Shown: piece after piece, positions 8,950 to 17,213 of the stretch | Numbering within the stretch: the stretch's first letter is position 1 | How the letters are laid out: each line of letters begins with the position of its first letter | Origin: Melastoma dodecandrum | Taxonomy: Eukaryota > Streptophyta > Magnoliopsida > Myrtales > Melastomataceae | Assembly: GCA_029817715.1 (NCBI GenBank) | Contig: JARUPY010000292.1 | Location: 2,324,001 to 2,388,000 of the forward strand | Direction: 5' to 3' | DNA: 64,000 nt | Notes under the pieces: generated by a model | Told to the model about the DNA's origin: nothing | Databases searched by the model: none | Seen by the model: the letters and a program-made list of their open reading frames with translations, nothing else | Program-made: the position numbers and the translations under genes

Positions 8950-10152
8950 ATGACACCGCCGCCCTCGCGCTCGACCGGACAGTCAGAGACCGGCTCGATC
9001 CTGTGGATCCTGATGCTCGGATCGGCGCTGGTGACGCTGGCGGCGGCGCCGGCACGGCGCGGCGTGGCGGGCGCCGCCCCCGCCGACGAGCCGCCGATCG
9101 ATCCGGTCGGCGCCCGCGAAGGCGCCTGCGACGACCGGAAGCGGCAGAAGGGCGTGGCCCCAGGGGCGCGCTCGATCACCGGCCGGGCCGCACAGCTGAC
9201 GGCGGCGACACAGCCCGAGCGCGGCCGCTCCGCCGAGACCCCCGCCGAAAGGACGCGGGCCGGCTGGAAGGACATCGCGGTCCGGGTCTACCTGGAGTTC
9301 AACAAGGACCGGGTCCTGGCGGTCGCTGCCGGGGTGACCTTCTACACCCTGCTGTCGCTGTTCCCGGCGATCGCCGCGCTGGTGACCTGCTACGGCCTAT
9401 TCGCCGACGTCACCGTCATCAACGACCACCTCGCGCAGCTCCATGCGGTGCTGCCCTCCGGGGCGGTGGAGTTGATCGGCGATCAGGTCAAGCGCATCGC
9501 CGCCAAGGGCAGCGGCTCGCTCAGCGTGACGTTCTTCTCAAGCCTGCTGCTGTCGATCTGGAGCGCCAACGCCGCCATGAAGGCGATGTTCGACGCGCTG
9601 AACGTCGTCTACGAGGAGGAGGAGAAGCGCAATTTCTTCTGGCTCAACGTCCGCTCCCTGACCTTCACCGTCGGCGCCCTGCTGTTCATCATCATCTCGC
9701 TCAACGTCATCGTCGTGGTACCGGTGATGCTGAACTTCCTGGGCCTCGGCTCGACCGCGTGGCTGCTCGCGGCCCTGCGCTGGCCGGCGATCCTGATCGT
9801 GCTGCTCGGCGGCCTCTCGGTGCTGTACCGGTTCGGCCCGAGCCGGGAGCATGCCCGCTGGCGCTGGGTCGGGGTCGGCAGCGTCGTGGCCGGGCTGCTC
9901 TGGCTCGCCGCCTCGCTGCTGTTCTCCTGGTACGTCGCCAATTTCGGCACCTACAACGAGACCTACGGCTCGCTCGGCGCCGTGATCGGCTTCATGACGT
10001 GGATCTGGATCTCCTCGACGATCGTGCTGCTCGGCGGCGAGATCAACGCCGAACTGGAGCACCAGACGGGGCACGACACCACCACGGGCGCACCGCTTCC
10101 GATGGGCGCCCGCCACGCGCGGATGGCCGACACGGTGGGGGCCGCGGCCTGA
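8950..10152 (+). CDS. yihY: YihY/BrkB family inner-membrane protein
   Basis: A 400-residue protein of the YihY (BrkB, UPF0761) family. One hydrophobic segment near residues 15-33 and a low-complexity hydrophilic stretch precede the domain, which begins near 105 with VRVYLEFNKDRVLAVAAGV and TFYTLLSLFPAIAAL. Five further helices follow, ending with AVIGFMTWIWISSTIVLLGGEINAELE (split: AVIGFMTWIWISS, TIVLLGGEINAELE), the conserved C-terminal signature. Despite the old name virulence factor BrkB, members are ordinary inner-membrane proteins of unknown function. The N-terminal ~100 residues are an extension found in alphaproteobacterial members. Confidence 0.85.
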   Translation: MTPPPSRSTGQSETGSILWILMLGSALVTLAAAPARRGVAGAAPADEPPIDPVGAREGACDDRKRQKGVAPGARSITGRAAQLTAATQPERGRSAETPAERTRAGWKDIAVRVYLEFNKDRVLAVAAGVTFYTLLSLFPAIAALVTCYGLFADVTVINDHLAQLHAVLPSGAVELIGDQVKRIAAKGSGSLSVTFFSSLLLSIWSANAAMKAMFDALNVVYEEEEKRNFFWLNVRSLTFTVGALLFIIISLNVIVVVPVMLNFLGLGSTAWLLAALRWPAILIVLLGGLSVLYRFGPSREHARWRWVGVGSVVAGLLWLAASLLFSWYVANFGTYNETYGSLGAVIGFMTWIWISSTIVLLGGEINAELEHQTGHDTTTGAPLPMGARHARMADTVGAAA

Positions 10153-10234
10153 TCGCCGGAGTCGCCGTCACAGCGTTCGGGACTGCCGAAGACGCTACGG
10201 AATCCCTATATAACCCCGCGAAAGGGAGACCGTG

Positions 10235-10645
10235 ATGGCGGATACGCCGACCACCAGCCCCGATGCCCGCAGCGACGCCGAGTGGCGCGAGGCCCTGACG
10301 CCGGAGCAGTACCGGGTGCTGCGCGAGCACGGCACCGAGCGGGCCGGCACGAGCTGCCTGCTCGCCGAGAAGCGCCCGGGCACCTTCACCTGCGCCGGCT
10401 GCGGACAGCCGCTGTTCGAGCAGGGCACGAAGTTCGAGTCCGGCACCGGCTGGCCGAGCTTCTTCGAGCCCATCGACGGGGCTGTGGAGACCACGGTAGA
10501 CCGCAGTCACTGGATGGTCCGCACCGAGGTGCACTGCGCCCGCTGCCAGGGCCATCTCGGCCACGTCTTCGACGACGGCCCCGCCCCCACCGGCCTGCGC
10601 TACTGCATGAACGGCGCCGCGATGAATTTCGAGCCGGCCACCTGA
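10235..10645 (+). CDS. msrB: Peptide-methionine (R)-S-oxide reductase MsrB
   Basis: A 136-residue MsrB that reduces the R-epimer of methionine sulfoxide in oxidised proteins. The zinc site is complete (CAGC at 53-56, CARC at 101-104), [10 protein letters not shown] is present and the catalytic Cys124 lies in [11 protein letters not shown]. Cys41 is the likely resolving cysteine. No signal peptide, so cytoplasmic. AAAGGGAG ends six bases before the ATG at 10235, which favours it over the adjacent GTG at 10232. Monocistronic by spacing. Confidence 0.95.
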   Translation: MADTPTTSPDARSDAEWREALTPEQYRVLREHGTERAGTSCLLAEKRPGTFTCAGCGQPLFEQGTKFESGTGWPSFFEPIDGAVETTVDRSHWMVRTEVHCARCQGHLGHVFDDGPAPTGLRYCMNGAAMNFEPAT

Positions 10646-10976
10646 GCCGGCAAGCTTGATCGGCCCACGGTTTAATCTGGGTTGCTGAAACGGGGCGCGA
10701 AGGTGGGATAGCGGGGACAGAAACCGCCGGCGCCGGATGATCGGTGGACACCGGTCTTGATTTCGGCACGTTTTTGCTTAGCGCTGTTTACTCTTATTTT
10801 GTCGCTGTCCGGTTATGGCTGGCGGATGTGGTCAGGTTCCCGTGAATACGGCGTCGCGGCTCAGCTTATGTGCCCTATTCATCGGTTCAACTTCACCTTT
10901 CCGTCCCAGCCAGTAGACCTGAGGGCTGTCCGCCGGATCGGCGCGCCGCCGACCAAGCGGGAGGGGTATTGAGTCC
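10646..10976. other. Intergenic region upstream of the CYTH-like gene
   Basis: This stretch is less GC-rich than its flanks around 10750-10830 and holds no convincing gene. A 71-codon plus-strand frame and a 48-codon minus-strand frame exist but have no recognisable motif. It presumably contains the promoter of the gene at 10977, whose AGCGGGAGGGG ribosome-binding region lies at about 10960-10969. No palindromic operator was seen. Confidence 0.4.
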
Positions 10977-12041
10977 ATGAGCACCGTTCGCCGATTTCTG
11001 GTCGCCCCGTCCCTGGTCCGCCTGATCCGCAAGGAGCGCGGCGGCGCCCGCATCACCGAGGGACACTTCGCGCCGCAGGGGGGCCGGTCGTCCTTCGTGC
11101 GGGTCGACGGGCAGCAGTGCCAGCTGGTTCTGCTGAACAAGGGACCGGACGGCGTGCCGGTCGAGGAGCGCACCGACGTGCCGCGCGCCCACGGCGACGC
11201 GCTGCTCGACGTGTGCCCCGGCAAGGCCGCCTACGATCGCACCACGATGACGATCGGCGGGCGCGAGATCGCCATCGACCGCTACGTCACCCCCGGCAGC
11301 CTGGATCTGGTCAGCGTCGCCTTCGACAATGACGGCGAGGCGGCGGGCTTCCAGGCGCCGACCTGGTTCGGGCGCGAGGTCAGCGCCGAGCCGGCCTTCG
11401 AACGGCAATCCCTGGCGATCCAGGGCATTCCGCCGGCCGAGGAGGTTCCCCTGAGCAACGCGGCGCTCGACGCCGTGCTCGACCTGATCGAACCGCGCTT
11501 CGGCTTCGGCCGCTACGGCAGTTCCGCTCGGCCGCAGGAATCCGAGGACGGCGCCCTGCGCCGCGCCGTGACGCCGCCCGCGCCCCCCGTCGCAGCGCCG
11601 CCTCCGGCCGCCGTCCCGGCGCCGCCCGTACCGGAGCCGGTCGCCGTGCAGGCCGAGCCGGCGCCCGAGCCCCATCACGAGCCGGAGCCGGCGCCCGCCC
11701 CGGTCCACCACGCCGAGCCGGCGCACCACGCCGAGCCGGTGCTTCACCTGGAGCCGGCGCACCACGCGCAGCCCGCCTACCACGCCGAGCCTGTCCATCA
11801 CGCCGAGCCTGCCCATCACGCGGAGCCCGAAGCCCCGTCCGCACAGGGCGGAAGCGCCGAGACGCTGCACGGCGACACCCGCATCGACGACGTGATCGAG
11901 AGCCTGTCGCAGGCGCTGGGCGCGGCGATCCACCAGCAGCCGGAGCACGGAGCCGAGACCAAGGATGGGAAGGGCGAGGATCCGGGCTCGATGTTCGAGC
12001 GCTGGACCGTGCGCCCCCGCCGGAGCCAGCAGCAGACCTGA
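10977..12041 (+). CDS. CYTH-like domain protein with His/Pro/Glu repeat tail
   Basis: A 354-residue protein with two parts. Residues 1-120 run RRFLVAPSLVRLIRKERGG, then ITEGHFAPQGGRSSFVRV, LVLLNKG and EIAIDRYVTPGSLDLVSVAF. The order matches CYTH (inorganic triphosphatase / class IV cyclase) proteins, but the N-terminal ExExK and several basic residues are missing, so catalysis is doubtful. This assignment is inference. Residues about 190-290 are a low-complexity tail rich in Pro, Ala, His and Glu, with near-repeats of HHAEPA/HHAEPV. A helical C-terminus (IDDVIESLSQALGAAI) follows. The histidine-rich tail could bind metal. A perfect 9-bp hairpin lies 41 bases after the stop. Confidence 0.6.
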   Translation: MSTVRRFLVAPSLVRLIRKERGGARITEGHFAPQGGRSSFVRVDGQQCQLVLLNKGPDGVPVEERTDVPRAHGDALLDVCPGKAAYDRTTMTIGGREIAIDRYVTPGSLDLVSVAFDNDGEAAGFQAPTWFGREVSAEPAFERQSLAIQGIPPAEEVPLSNAALDAVLDLIEPRFGFGRYGSSARPQESEDGALRRAVTPPAPPVAAPPPAAVPAPPVPEPVAVQAEPAPEPHHEPEPAPAPVHHAEPAHHAEPVLHLEPAHHAQPAYHAEPVHHAEPAHHAEPEAPSAQGGSAETLHGDTRIDDVIESLSQALGAAIHQQPEHGAETKDGKGEDPGSMFERWTVRPRRSQQQT

Positions 12042-12082
12042 GCCGCCGAACCGGCGCGTCTTGCGCCGATCAGGTCTCTTCC

Positions 12083-12111
12083 GGGCCGCAGGGCGAGACG
12101 CGCTGCGGCCC
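12083..12111 (+). terminator. Candidate intrinsic terminator
   Basis: GGGCCGCAG at 12083-12091 pairs perfectly with CTGCGGCCC at 12103-12111 across an 11-base loop, followed by TTCT. It sits 41 bases after the CYTH-like gene. The T-run is short, so efficiency is uncertain. Confidence 0.5.
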
Positions 12112-12551
12112 TTCTGCCGTCCGGTCCGCGGGGTGCCGGCCCATCCGTCCGAGGACGGTTCGGGTCGACCTGCGTTAGACCATTCCTCTCCGCGACGATG
12201 CTCCGAGGCCAAGGATCCGCGCCGTGATGCCGGGACGCCGCAGGCGAGCCCGGAACGACAGGGTGAGGCGGCGGCGATGCTTCTCGGCAGAGGCAAGGAT
12301 CGAGCGATCTGACCGGTCGGCATGACCGACGCTCGTAACGCCGCAGGGCGCCCGGCCGCTCCGGGCGCGAGCCGGACCAGTGTCGCCGCTCCGCTCTTGC
12401 ATAATCGCTGGACGAAGGAGGCCTTTCCGGCGGGGATAGACCGGCTTTTGTCACGGCAGGTTCACCGCACATCACCGGGCAGCCGTTGAGGCGCGGGGCG
12501 ATAGCCGCTAGCGTGCCGGCACCTTGGGAGGGTGCGCGGCAGTCGCACGGG
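12112..12551. other. Intergenic region upstream of dctA
   Basis: About 440 bases without a convincing gene. A perfect hairpin GCGCCCGG (12348-12355) / CCGGGCGC (12361-12368) lies in the middle. A stretch around 12225-12290 has the composition of dispersed intergenic repeats. No sigma-54 -24/-12 element of the kind found before rhizobial dctA genes was found, and no dctB/dctD genes are nearby. Confidence 0.4.
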
Positions 12552-13931
12552 ATGGACATGGCACAGGCAACCTACGCGACAGCTCCGGCCACCGCGCCGC
12601 GCGAGCCCTGGTACAAGGTGCTCTATATCCAGGTGCTGATCGCCATCGCCCTCGGCGTCCTGCTCGGCTGGTACGACCCGGCCGCCGGCAAGGCGATGAA
12701 GTGGCTCGGCGACGCCTTCATCGGCCTGATCAAGATGATGATCGCGCCGATCATCTTCTGCACGATCGTGCACGGCATTGCGTCGATCGGCGACCTCAAG
12801 AAGGTCGGTCGCGTCGGCCTCAAGGCGCTGGTCTATTTCGAGGTGGTCTCCACCGTGGCGCTGCTGATCGGCGTCCTCGTCGGCGAGGTGATCAAGCCCG
12901 GCGCCGGCTTCAACGCCGACCCGTCGAAGCTCGATGCCAGCAAGGTCGCGACCTACGCCAACAAGGCGGCGGCCGATTCGACCGTGGCCCACATCCTGGC
13001 GATCATCCCCAAGAGCTTCTTCGATCCCTTCGCCACCGGCGACCTGCTCCAGGTGCTGCTGATCTCGATCCTCACCGGCGTCGTGGTGACGGGTCTCGGC
13101 GAGCGGGCGGCCGGGGTGAACCACGCGATCGACACCGCCGGGCAGATCTTCTTCAAGATCATCGGCATCGTGGTGAAGCTCGCGCCGCTCGGCGCCTTCG
13201 GCGCCATGGCGTTCACCATCGGCGAGTACGGCATCCAGAAGGTCTACGACCTCGCGTGGCTGGTCGGCACCTTCTACGTCACCGCGATCCTGTTCGTGGT
13301 GGTGGTGCTCGGGGCGATCGCCCGGGTGGCCGGCTTCTCGATCCTGCGCTTCCTCGCCTACATCAAGGACGAGCTGCTGATCGTGGTCGGCACCTCCTCC
13401 TCCGAGACGGTGCTGCCGCAGCTCATGACCAAGATGCGCCGGCTTGGCGCCTCCGATTCCGTGGTCGGCCTCGTGGTGCCCACGGGCTACTCGTTCAACC
13501 TCGACGGCACCAACATCTACATGACGCTGGCCACGCTGTTCCTGGCGCAGGCGGTGGGCGCGGATCTGTCGATCAGCCAGTACGCGACCATCATCCTGGT
13601 GGCGATGCTGACCTCGAAGGGCGCCTCCGGCGTCACCGGTGCGGGCTTCATCACCCTGGCGGCGACGCTCTCGGCGATCCCCAACAGCCCGGTGCCGGTG
13701 GCCGCCATGACCCTCGTGCTGGGCGTCGACAAGTTCATGTCGGAGTGCCGCGCGCTCACCAACCTCGTGGGCAACGGCGTCGCCTGCGTGGTGGTCAGCC
13801 GCTGGGAGGGCGAGCTCGACGTGGCCAAGCTCAACGAGGTCATGGCCCACCCGGTCTCGATCGGAACCCACATCACCGATGAGGCGCCCCAGCCGATGGC
13901 GACGGACCGCAAGGTCGCCCCCGCCGAGTGA
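12552..13931 (+). CDS. dctA: C4-dicarboxylate:cation symporter DctA
   Basis: A 459-residue member of the dicarboxylate/amino acid:cation symporter (DAACS) family, importing succinate, fumarate and malate with protons or sodium. Signature stretches are [18 protein letters not shown], the re-entrant-loop motif [14 protein letters not shown], the [16 protein letters not shown] motif and [14 protein letters not shown]. These are the hallmarks of DctA rather than GltP. The ATG at 12552 precedes [20 protein letters not shown]; another in-frame ATG lies at 12558. The stop overlaps the start of the ROK kinase gene by one base, so the two are translationally coupled. Confidence 0.92.
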   Translation: MDMAQATYATAPATAPREPWYKVLYIQVLIAIALGVLLGWYDPAAGKAMKWLGDAFIGLIKMMIAPIIFCTIVHGIASIGDLKKVGRVGLKALVYFEVVSTVALLIGVLVGEVIKPGAGFNADPSKLDASKVATYANKAAADSTVAHILAIIPKSFFDPFATGDLLQVLLISILTGVVVTGLGERAAGVNHAIDTAGQIFFKIIGIVVKLAPLGAFGAMAFTIGEYGIQKVYDLAWLVGTFYVTAILFVVVVLGAIARVAGFSILRFLAYIKDELLIVVGTSSSETVLPQLMTKMRRLGASDSVVGLVVPTGYSFNLDGTNIYMTLATLFLAQAVGADLSISQYATIILVAMLTSKGASGVTGAGFITLAATLSAIPNSPVPVAAMTLVLGVDKFMSECRALTNLVGNGVACVVVSRWEGELDVAKLNEVMAHPVSIGTHITDEAPQPMATDRKVAPAE

Positions 13932-14857
13932 TGGCCGCGCCCACCGTTGGCGCGCGCCTCGGCATCGATCTCGGCGGCACCAAGATCGCCGGGATCGTCC
14001 TGGACCGAAACGGCGCGACGCTGACCGAGGCCCGGATCGCGGCCCCGCGCGGCGACTACCGGGCCACGATCGAGGCGGTGGCGGCCCTGGTCCTGCGGCT
14101 GGAGGCCGAGGCGGCCACGCGGTGCACGATCGGCATCGGCATGCCGGGGAGTCTGTCCCCGGCCACCGGGCTCGTGCGCAACGCCAATTCGTACTGGCTC
14201 AACGGCCTTCCGTTCGGCGCGGACCTCGCCCAGCAGCTCGAACGGCCGCTGCGGATCGAGAACGATGCCAACTGCCTCGCCGTCTCGGAGGCGATCGACG
14301 GCGCCGGCGCCGGGGCCCGGGTGGTCTGGGCGGTGATCCTGGGCACCGGCGTCGGCTCGGGCCTCGCCATCGACGGCCGGGTGCTCACCGGCCATAACGG
14401 CATCGCGGGCGAGTGGGGCCACGGCCCGCTCCCCGGCGCCCGGGACGACGAGCACCCGGGGCCGCCCTGCTATTGCGGCCGGCGGGGCTGCATCGAGACC
14501 TGGCTGTCCGGGCCGGGCCTCGCGGCGGATCATGCCCGGCGGCACGGCGGTGCCTGGACGGCCGAGGCCGTCGTGGCCGCCGCCCGGGCCGGGAACGAGG
14601 CGGCGCAGGCGACGCTGGCGACCCATCTCGATCGGCTTGGGCGCGCGGCCGCACAGGTGGTCAACCTGCTCGATCCGGACGTGATCGTGATCGGCGGCGG
14701 CCTGTCGCGAATCCCGGAGCTGATCGCGGGCCTGCCCGCGGCGATCGCCCCCCACGTCTTCTCCGACGCGTTCGACACGCCGGTGCGGGCGAGCCTCCAC
14801 GGCGACGCCTCCGGCGTGCGCGGTGCGGCGTGGCTCTGGGAGGCGCAGACCGCCTGA
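13931..14857 (+). CDS. ROK family sugar kinase
   Basis: A 308-residue ROK kinase with the N-terminal ATP motif GIDLGGTKIAGIV, IENDANCLAVSEA, GTGVGSGLAIDG and GEWGHGPLPG. The zinc signature CYCGRRGCIETW marks it as a true ROK kinase. Most members of this size phosphorylate fructose, glucose, N-acetylglucosamine or N-acetylmannosamine; the substrate cannot be chosen from the sequence, and fructokinase/NagK-like is only a guess. The ATG overlaps the dctA stop (TGATG). A GTG three bases upstream is possible. Confidence 0.85.
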   Translation: MAAPTVGARLGIDLGGTKIAGIVLDRNGATLTEARIAAPRGDYRATIEAVAALVLRLEAEAATRCTIGIGMPGSLSPATGLVRNANSYWLNGLPFGADLAQQLERPLRIENDANCLAVSEAIDGAGAGARVVWAVILGTGVGSGLAIDGRVLTGHNGIAGEWGHGPLPGARDDEHPGPPCYCGRRGCIETWLSGPGLAADHARRHGGAWTAEAVVAAARAGNEAAQATLATHLDRLGRAAAQVVNLLDPDVIVIGGGLSRIPELIAGLPAAIAPHVFSDAFDTPVRASLHGDASGVRGAAWLWEAQTA

Positions 14858-14938
14858 GCCTTGGCCTCACGGAGTCGTCTCTTGCTCACACCGGGGCGAC
14901 GGGGCAGGACGGCGGCACTCCAGTCCCGATGCCTCCCG

Positions 14939-15835
14939 ATGATCGTTCGCACCCGGCCCAACCTGCTGACCCTGCTGTTCACCCTGCGCGGCTCGATCCT
15001 GCCGCGGGTGGCCCTGAAGCTCGTCGGCATCGTCGCGGTGTCCTGCGCCGTCGTGGGGGCGGAGGCGCGCTGGCCGGCCTTCTTCCCGGTCAGCGCGGGG
15101 GTCACACCGTTCACGGTGGTGGGCCTTGCGCTCTCGATCTTCCTGAGCTTCCGCAACAACGCCTGCTACGAGCGCTGGTGGGAGGCCCGGAAGCACTGGG
15201 GCAGCCTGATCGGCGAGGTGCGCAACCTCGCCCGCGGCCTGCCGGCTTTGCTGCCGGACGCAGATGCGGCGCCCCAGCTCCGGCGGCTCTCGGCCTTCGC
15301 GCACGGGTTGCGGGCGCGCCTGCGCGCCCTCGACGAGGCCGCGGTCGTCGCCGGGCGCATGTCCGGAGCGGGCCGGGCCGGCCCAAGTCCGACGGATGCG
15401 GTGCTCGCCGCCATGACCCGCGACCTCGCCGCGCTCATGCGCGCCGGCCAGCTCACCGACATCCAGTTCGGCATCCTGGAAGCGCGGATCGAAGCCCTGT
15501 CGGGGGTCCACACGGCCTGCGAGCGCCTCGCCAACACGCCGCTGCCCTTCGCCTACACGCTGCTCGTCTACCGGACTGCGTGGCTCTACTGCCTGCTCCT
15601 GCCGGTGGGCCTCGCCGGATCCCTCGGCTGGGGGACGCCGATCGTGGTGGCGCTGGTCGCCTACACGTTCTTCGGCCTCGACGCCCTGGGCGACGAGCTG
15701 GAGGAACCGTTCGGTACCGAGCCGAACGACCTGCCCCTCGACGCCATGGTCCGCACGGTCGACCGGATCGTCCACCACGCCCTCGACGAGCCCATGCCGG
15801 AGCCGCTGCGCCCGGACGGCTACTGGCTGCGGTAA
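14939..15835 (+). CDS. Bestrophin-like chloride channel family protein
   Basis: A 298-residue membrane protein of the bacterial bestrophin (UPF0187) family, homologous to eukaryotic bestrophin anion channels. Visible features are SILPRVALKLVGIVAVSCAV (first helix), the conserved FLSFRNNACYERWWEARKHW (20 residues) and PLPFAYTLLVYRTAWLYCLL. FFGLDALGDELEEPFGTEPNDLPL, split as FFGLDALGDELEEPFG and TEPNDLPL, carries the acidic calcium-clasp-like cluster. Bacterial members are reported to conduct cations. The ATG at 14939 fits the family N-terminus; a TTG at 14861 would add 26 unlike residues. Confidence 0.85.
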   Translation: MIVRTRPNLLTLLFTLRGSILPRVALKLVGIVAVSCAVVGAEARWPAFFPVSAGVTPFTVVGLALSIFLSFRNNACYERWWEARKHWGSLIGEVRNLARGLPALLPDADAAPQLRRLSAFAHGLRARLRALDEAAVVAGRMSGAGRAGPSPTDAVLAAMTRDLAALMRAGQLTDIQFGILEARIEALSGVHTACERLANTPLPFAYTLLVYRTAWLYCLLLPVGLAGSLGWGTPIVVALVAYTFFGLDALGDELEEPFGTEPNDLPLDAMVRTVDRIVHHALDEPMPEPLRPDGYWLR

Positions 15836-15924
15836 GGCGTTACCGGACTCCCGAAGGATCGTGCTCTGGGCTTCGAGACGTCGAGCCGGTTCCGGACCGC
15901 GATGGGTCCTCGTTGATGCGCCAC

Positions 15925-16075
15925 CCTGTTCCCGGGCGCATGGAGCGCCGACGGAATGCGACACGGGACCCGGCGCAAGACGTCGCGGAGCGTCCATGCG
16001 GAGCCGCTTTCGCGGCGCTTCGTGTGCTGGATCCCGGATCACCGTCCACTGCGTTCCGGGCGTTTGGAAAAGGGT
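15925..16075. repeat. Dispersed palindromic repeat, copy A
   Basis: The stretch contains CCCGGGCGCATGGAGCGCC followed by CGGAATGCGACACGGGACC, and then, about 70 bases on, an inverted relative reading CTGGATCCCGGATCACCGTCC ... TTCCGGGCG ... GGAAAAGGG (first part broken after 20 bases: CTGGATCCCGGATCACCGTC C). The same units recur at 23265-23405 in the opposite order, so this is a dispersed intergenic palindromic repeat and not part of a gene. It occupies most of the 320-base gap before sahR. Confidence 0.7.
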
Positions 16076-16120
16076 GCGCTTCAAGGGCTGGATCGGCGCC
16101 ACGCGGACCGCAGATCGCGC

Positions 16121-16160
16121 TTGCGCCCACCGCGAAACGCACATAAACATATCTTTATGT
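16121..16160 (+). promoter_or_regulatory. Leaderless promoter and SahR-type operator of the sahR-metF-metH operon
   Basis: ACATAAA (16141-16147) and TTTATGT (16154-16160) form a perfect inverted repeat with a six-base spacer, and the ATG of sahR (16157) lies inside the right arm. TTGCGC at 16121-16126, a 17-base spacer and TAAACA at 16144-16149 make a plausible promoter whose start point would fall at or next to that ATG. No Shine-Dalgarno sequence precedes the ATG. SahR regulators repress methionine-cycle genes and dissociate on binding S-adenosylhomocysteine; an operator here implies autoregulation of the whole operon. That this repeat is the SahR site is inference from position and symmetry. 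Confidence 0.65.
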
Positions 16161-17167
16161 CTATCGAAGCCAAGCGAGAAGCGGGATCGATTCCCTTTCC
16201 GGAGGCCCTGGGCGTCCTGCGCGCGGCTGCCGAGGAGACGCGCCTGCGCATCCTGGCGCTGCTCGTCGAGGGGGAGCTGTCGGTCTCGGATCTCACCGAT
16301 ATCCTCGGCCAGTCGCAGCCGCGGATCTCGCGCCATCTCAAGCTCTTGGTGGAGGCGGGGCTGGTCGAGCGCCACCGCGAGGGGGCCTGGGCGTTCTTCC
16401 GGCTGTCCGAATCGCGGGCTGCCTTGGCCGACCCGCTCCTGTCGGGGCTCGACCGGACCGCGCCGCCGCTCTCGGAGGATCGCGCCCGGCTCGACGCCGT
16501 GCGGGCGCAGCGGGCCGAGACGGCGCAGACCTTCTTCGCCCGGCTCGCGCCCAAATGGGACGAGCTGCGCTCCCTGCACATCTGCGAGACCGTCGTCGAG
16601 GCGGCGGTGCTCGATGCGCTGGGCGACCGGCCGATCGGCAGCCTGATCGATCTCGGCACCGGCACGGGGCGGATGCTCGGCCTGCTCGCACCGCTTGCGG
16701 CCCGCGCCACCGGGCTCGACTCGAGCCACGCGATGCTGTCGGTCGCCCGGGCCAACCTGGAGCGGCAGGGCCTGTCGAGGGTCGACCTCCGGCAGGGCGA
16801 CATCCACGCGCCGCCCTTCGCCCGGGCGAGCTTCGACCTCGTCGTGGTGCATCAGGTGCTGCATTACCTCGACGATCCGGCCCGGGCCCTGCGCGGTGCC
16901 GCGCGGCTCGTAGCACCGGGCGGACGTCTCCTGGTGGTGGATTTCGCGCCTCACGAGCTGGAATTCCTCCGCACGAGCCAGGCGCACCGTCGCCTCGGCT
17001 TCTCCGCCGATCAGGTCTCCGGCTGGCTCGCCGAGGCCGGGCTTGCCACGATCGCCACCCGCGATCTGGCCCCCCGCGAGTCGGACCAGCTCACCGTCAC
17101 CCTCTGGCTGGCCCAGGACGGGCTGGCCGATGCGCTTACCGAACAGCCTCAGCGCGCCGTCGCCTGA
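16157..17167 (+). CDS. sahR: SahR-type ArsR regulator fused to a SAM-methyltransferase-like sensor domain
   Basis: A 336-residue fusion. Residues 15-85 are an ArsR winged helix (EETRLRILALLVEGELSVSD, then SQPRISRHLKLLVEAGLVER). Residues about 120-330 are a class I methyltransferase-like domain with motif I LIDLGTGTGRMLGLL near 161 and the D-x-x-x-V-H-Q-V-L-H-Y-L segment. In the described SahR family the methylase-related domain senses S-adenosylhomocysteine, and the protein represses SAM-cycle genes. It is followed after 46 bases by metF and then metH, exactly the known targets. The ATG at 16157 is chosen because it gives the family N-terminus. An in-frame ATG at 15956 lies in repeat sequence and is rejected. 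Confidence 0.85.
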   Translation: MSIEAKREAGSIPFPEALGVLRAAAEETRLRILALLVEGELSVSDLTDILGQSQPRISRHLKLLVEAGLVERHREGAWAFFRLSESRAALADPLLSGLDRTAPPLSEDRARLDAVRAQRAETAQTFFARLAPKWDELRSLHICETVVEAAVLDALGDRPIGSLIDLGTGTGRMLGLLAPLAARATGLDSSHAMLSVARANLERQGLSRVDLRQGDIHAPPFARASFDLVVVHQVLHYLDDPARALRGAARLVAPGGRLLVVDFAPHELEFLRTSQAHRRLGFSADQVSGWLAEAGLATIATRDLAPRESDQLTVTLWLAQDGLADALTEQPQRAVA

Positions 17168-17213
17168 GGCTCCACCCCATCGTCTGAACCGACCGACATA
17201 GAGGACGAGACCG

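Noticed and set aside
10832..10990. A 48-codon minus-strand frame beginning MDSIPLPLGRRRADPADSPQ.
   Set aside because: No ribosome-binding site or family; overlaps the promoter region of the CYTH-like gene. Kept only as a note.
12300..12551. A sigma-54 promoter or DctD site before dctA.
   Set aside because: No TGGCAC-N5-TTGC-type element with correct spacing could be found.
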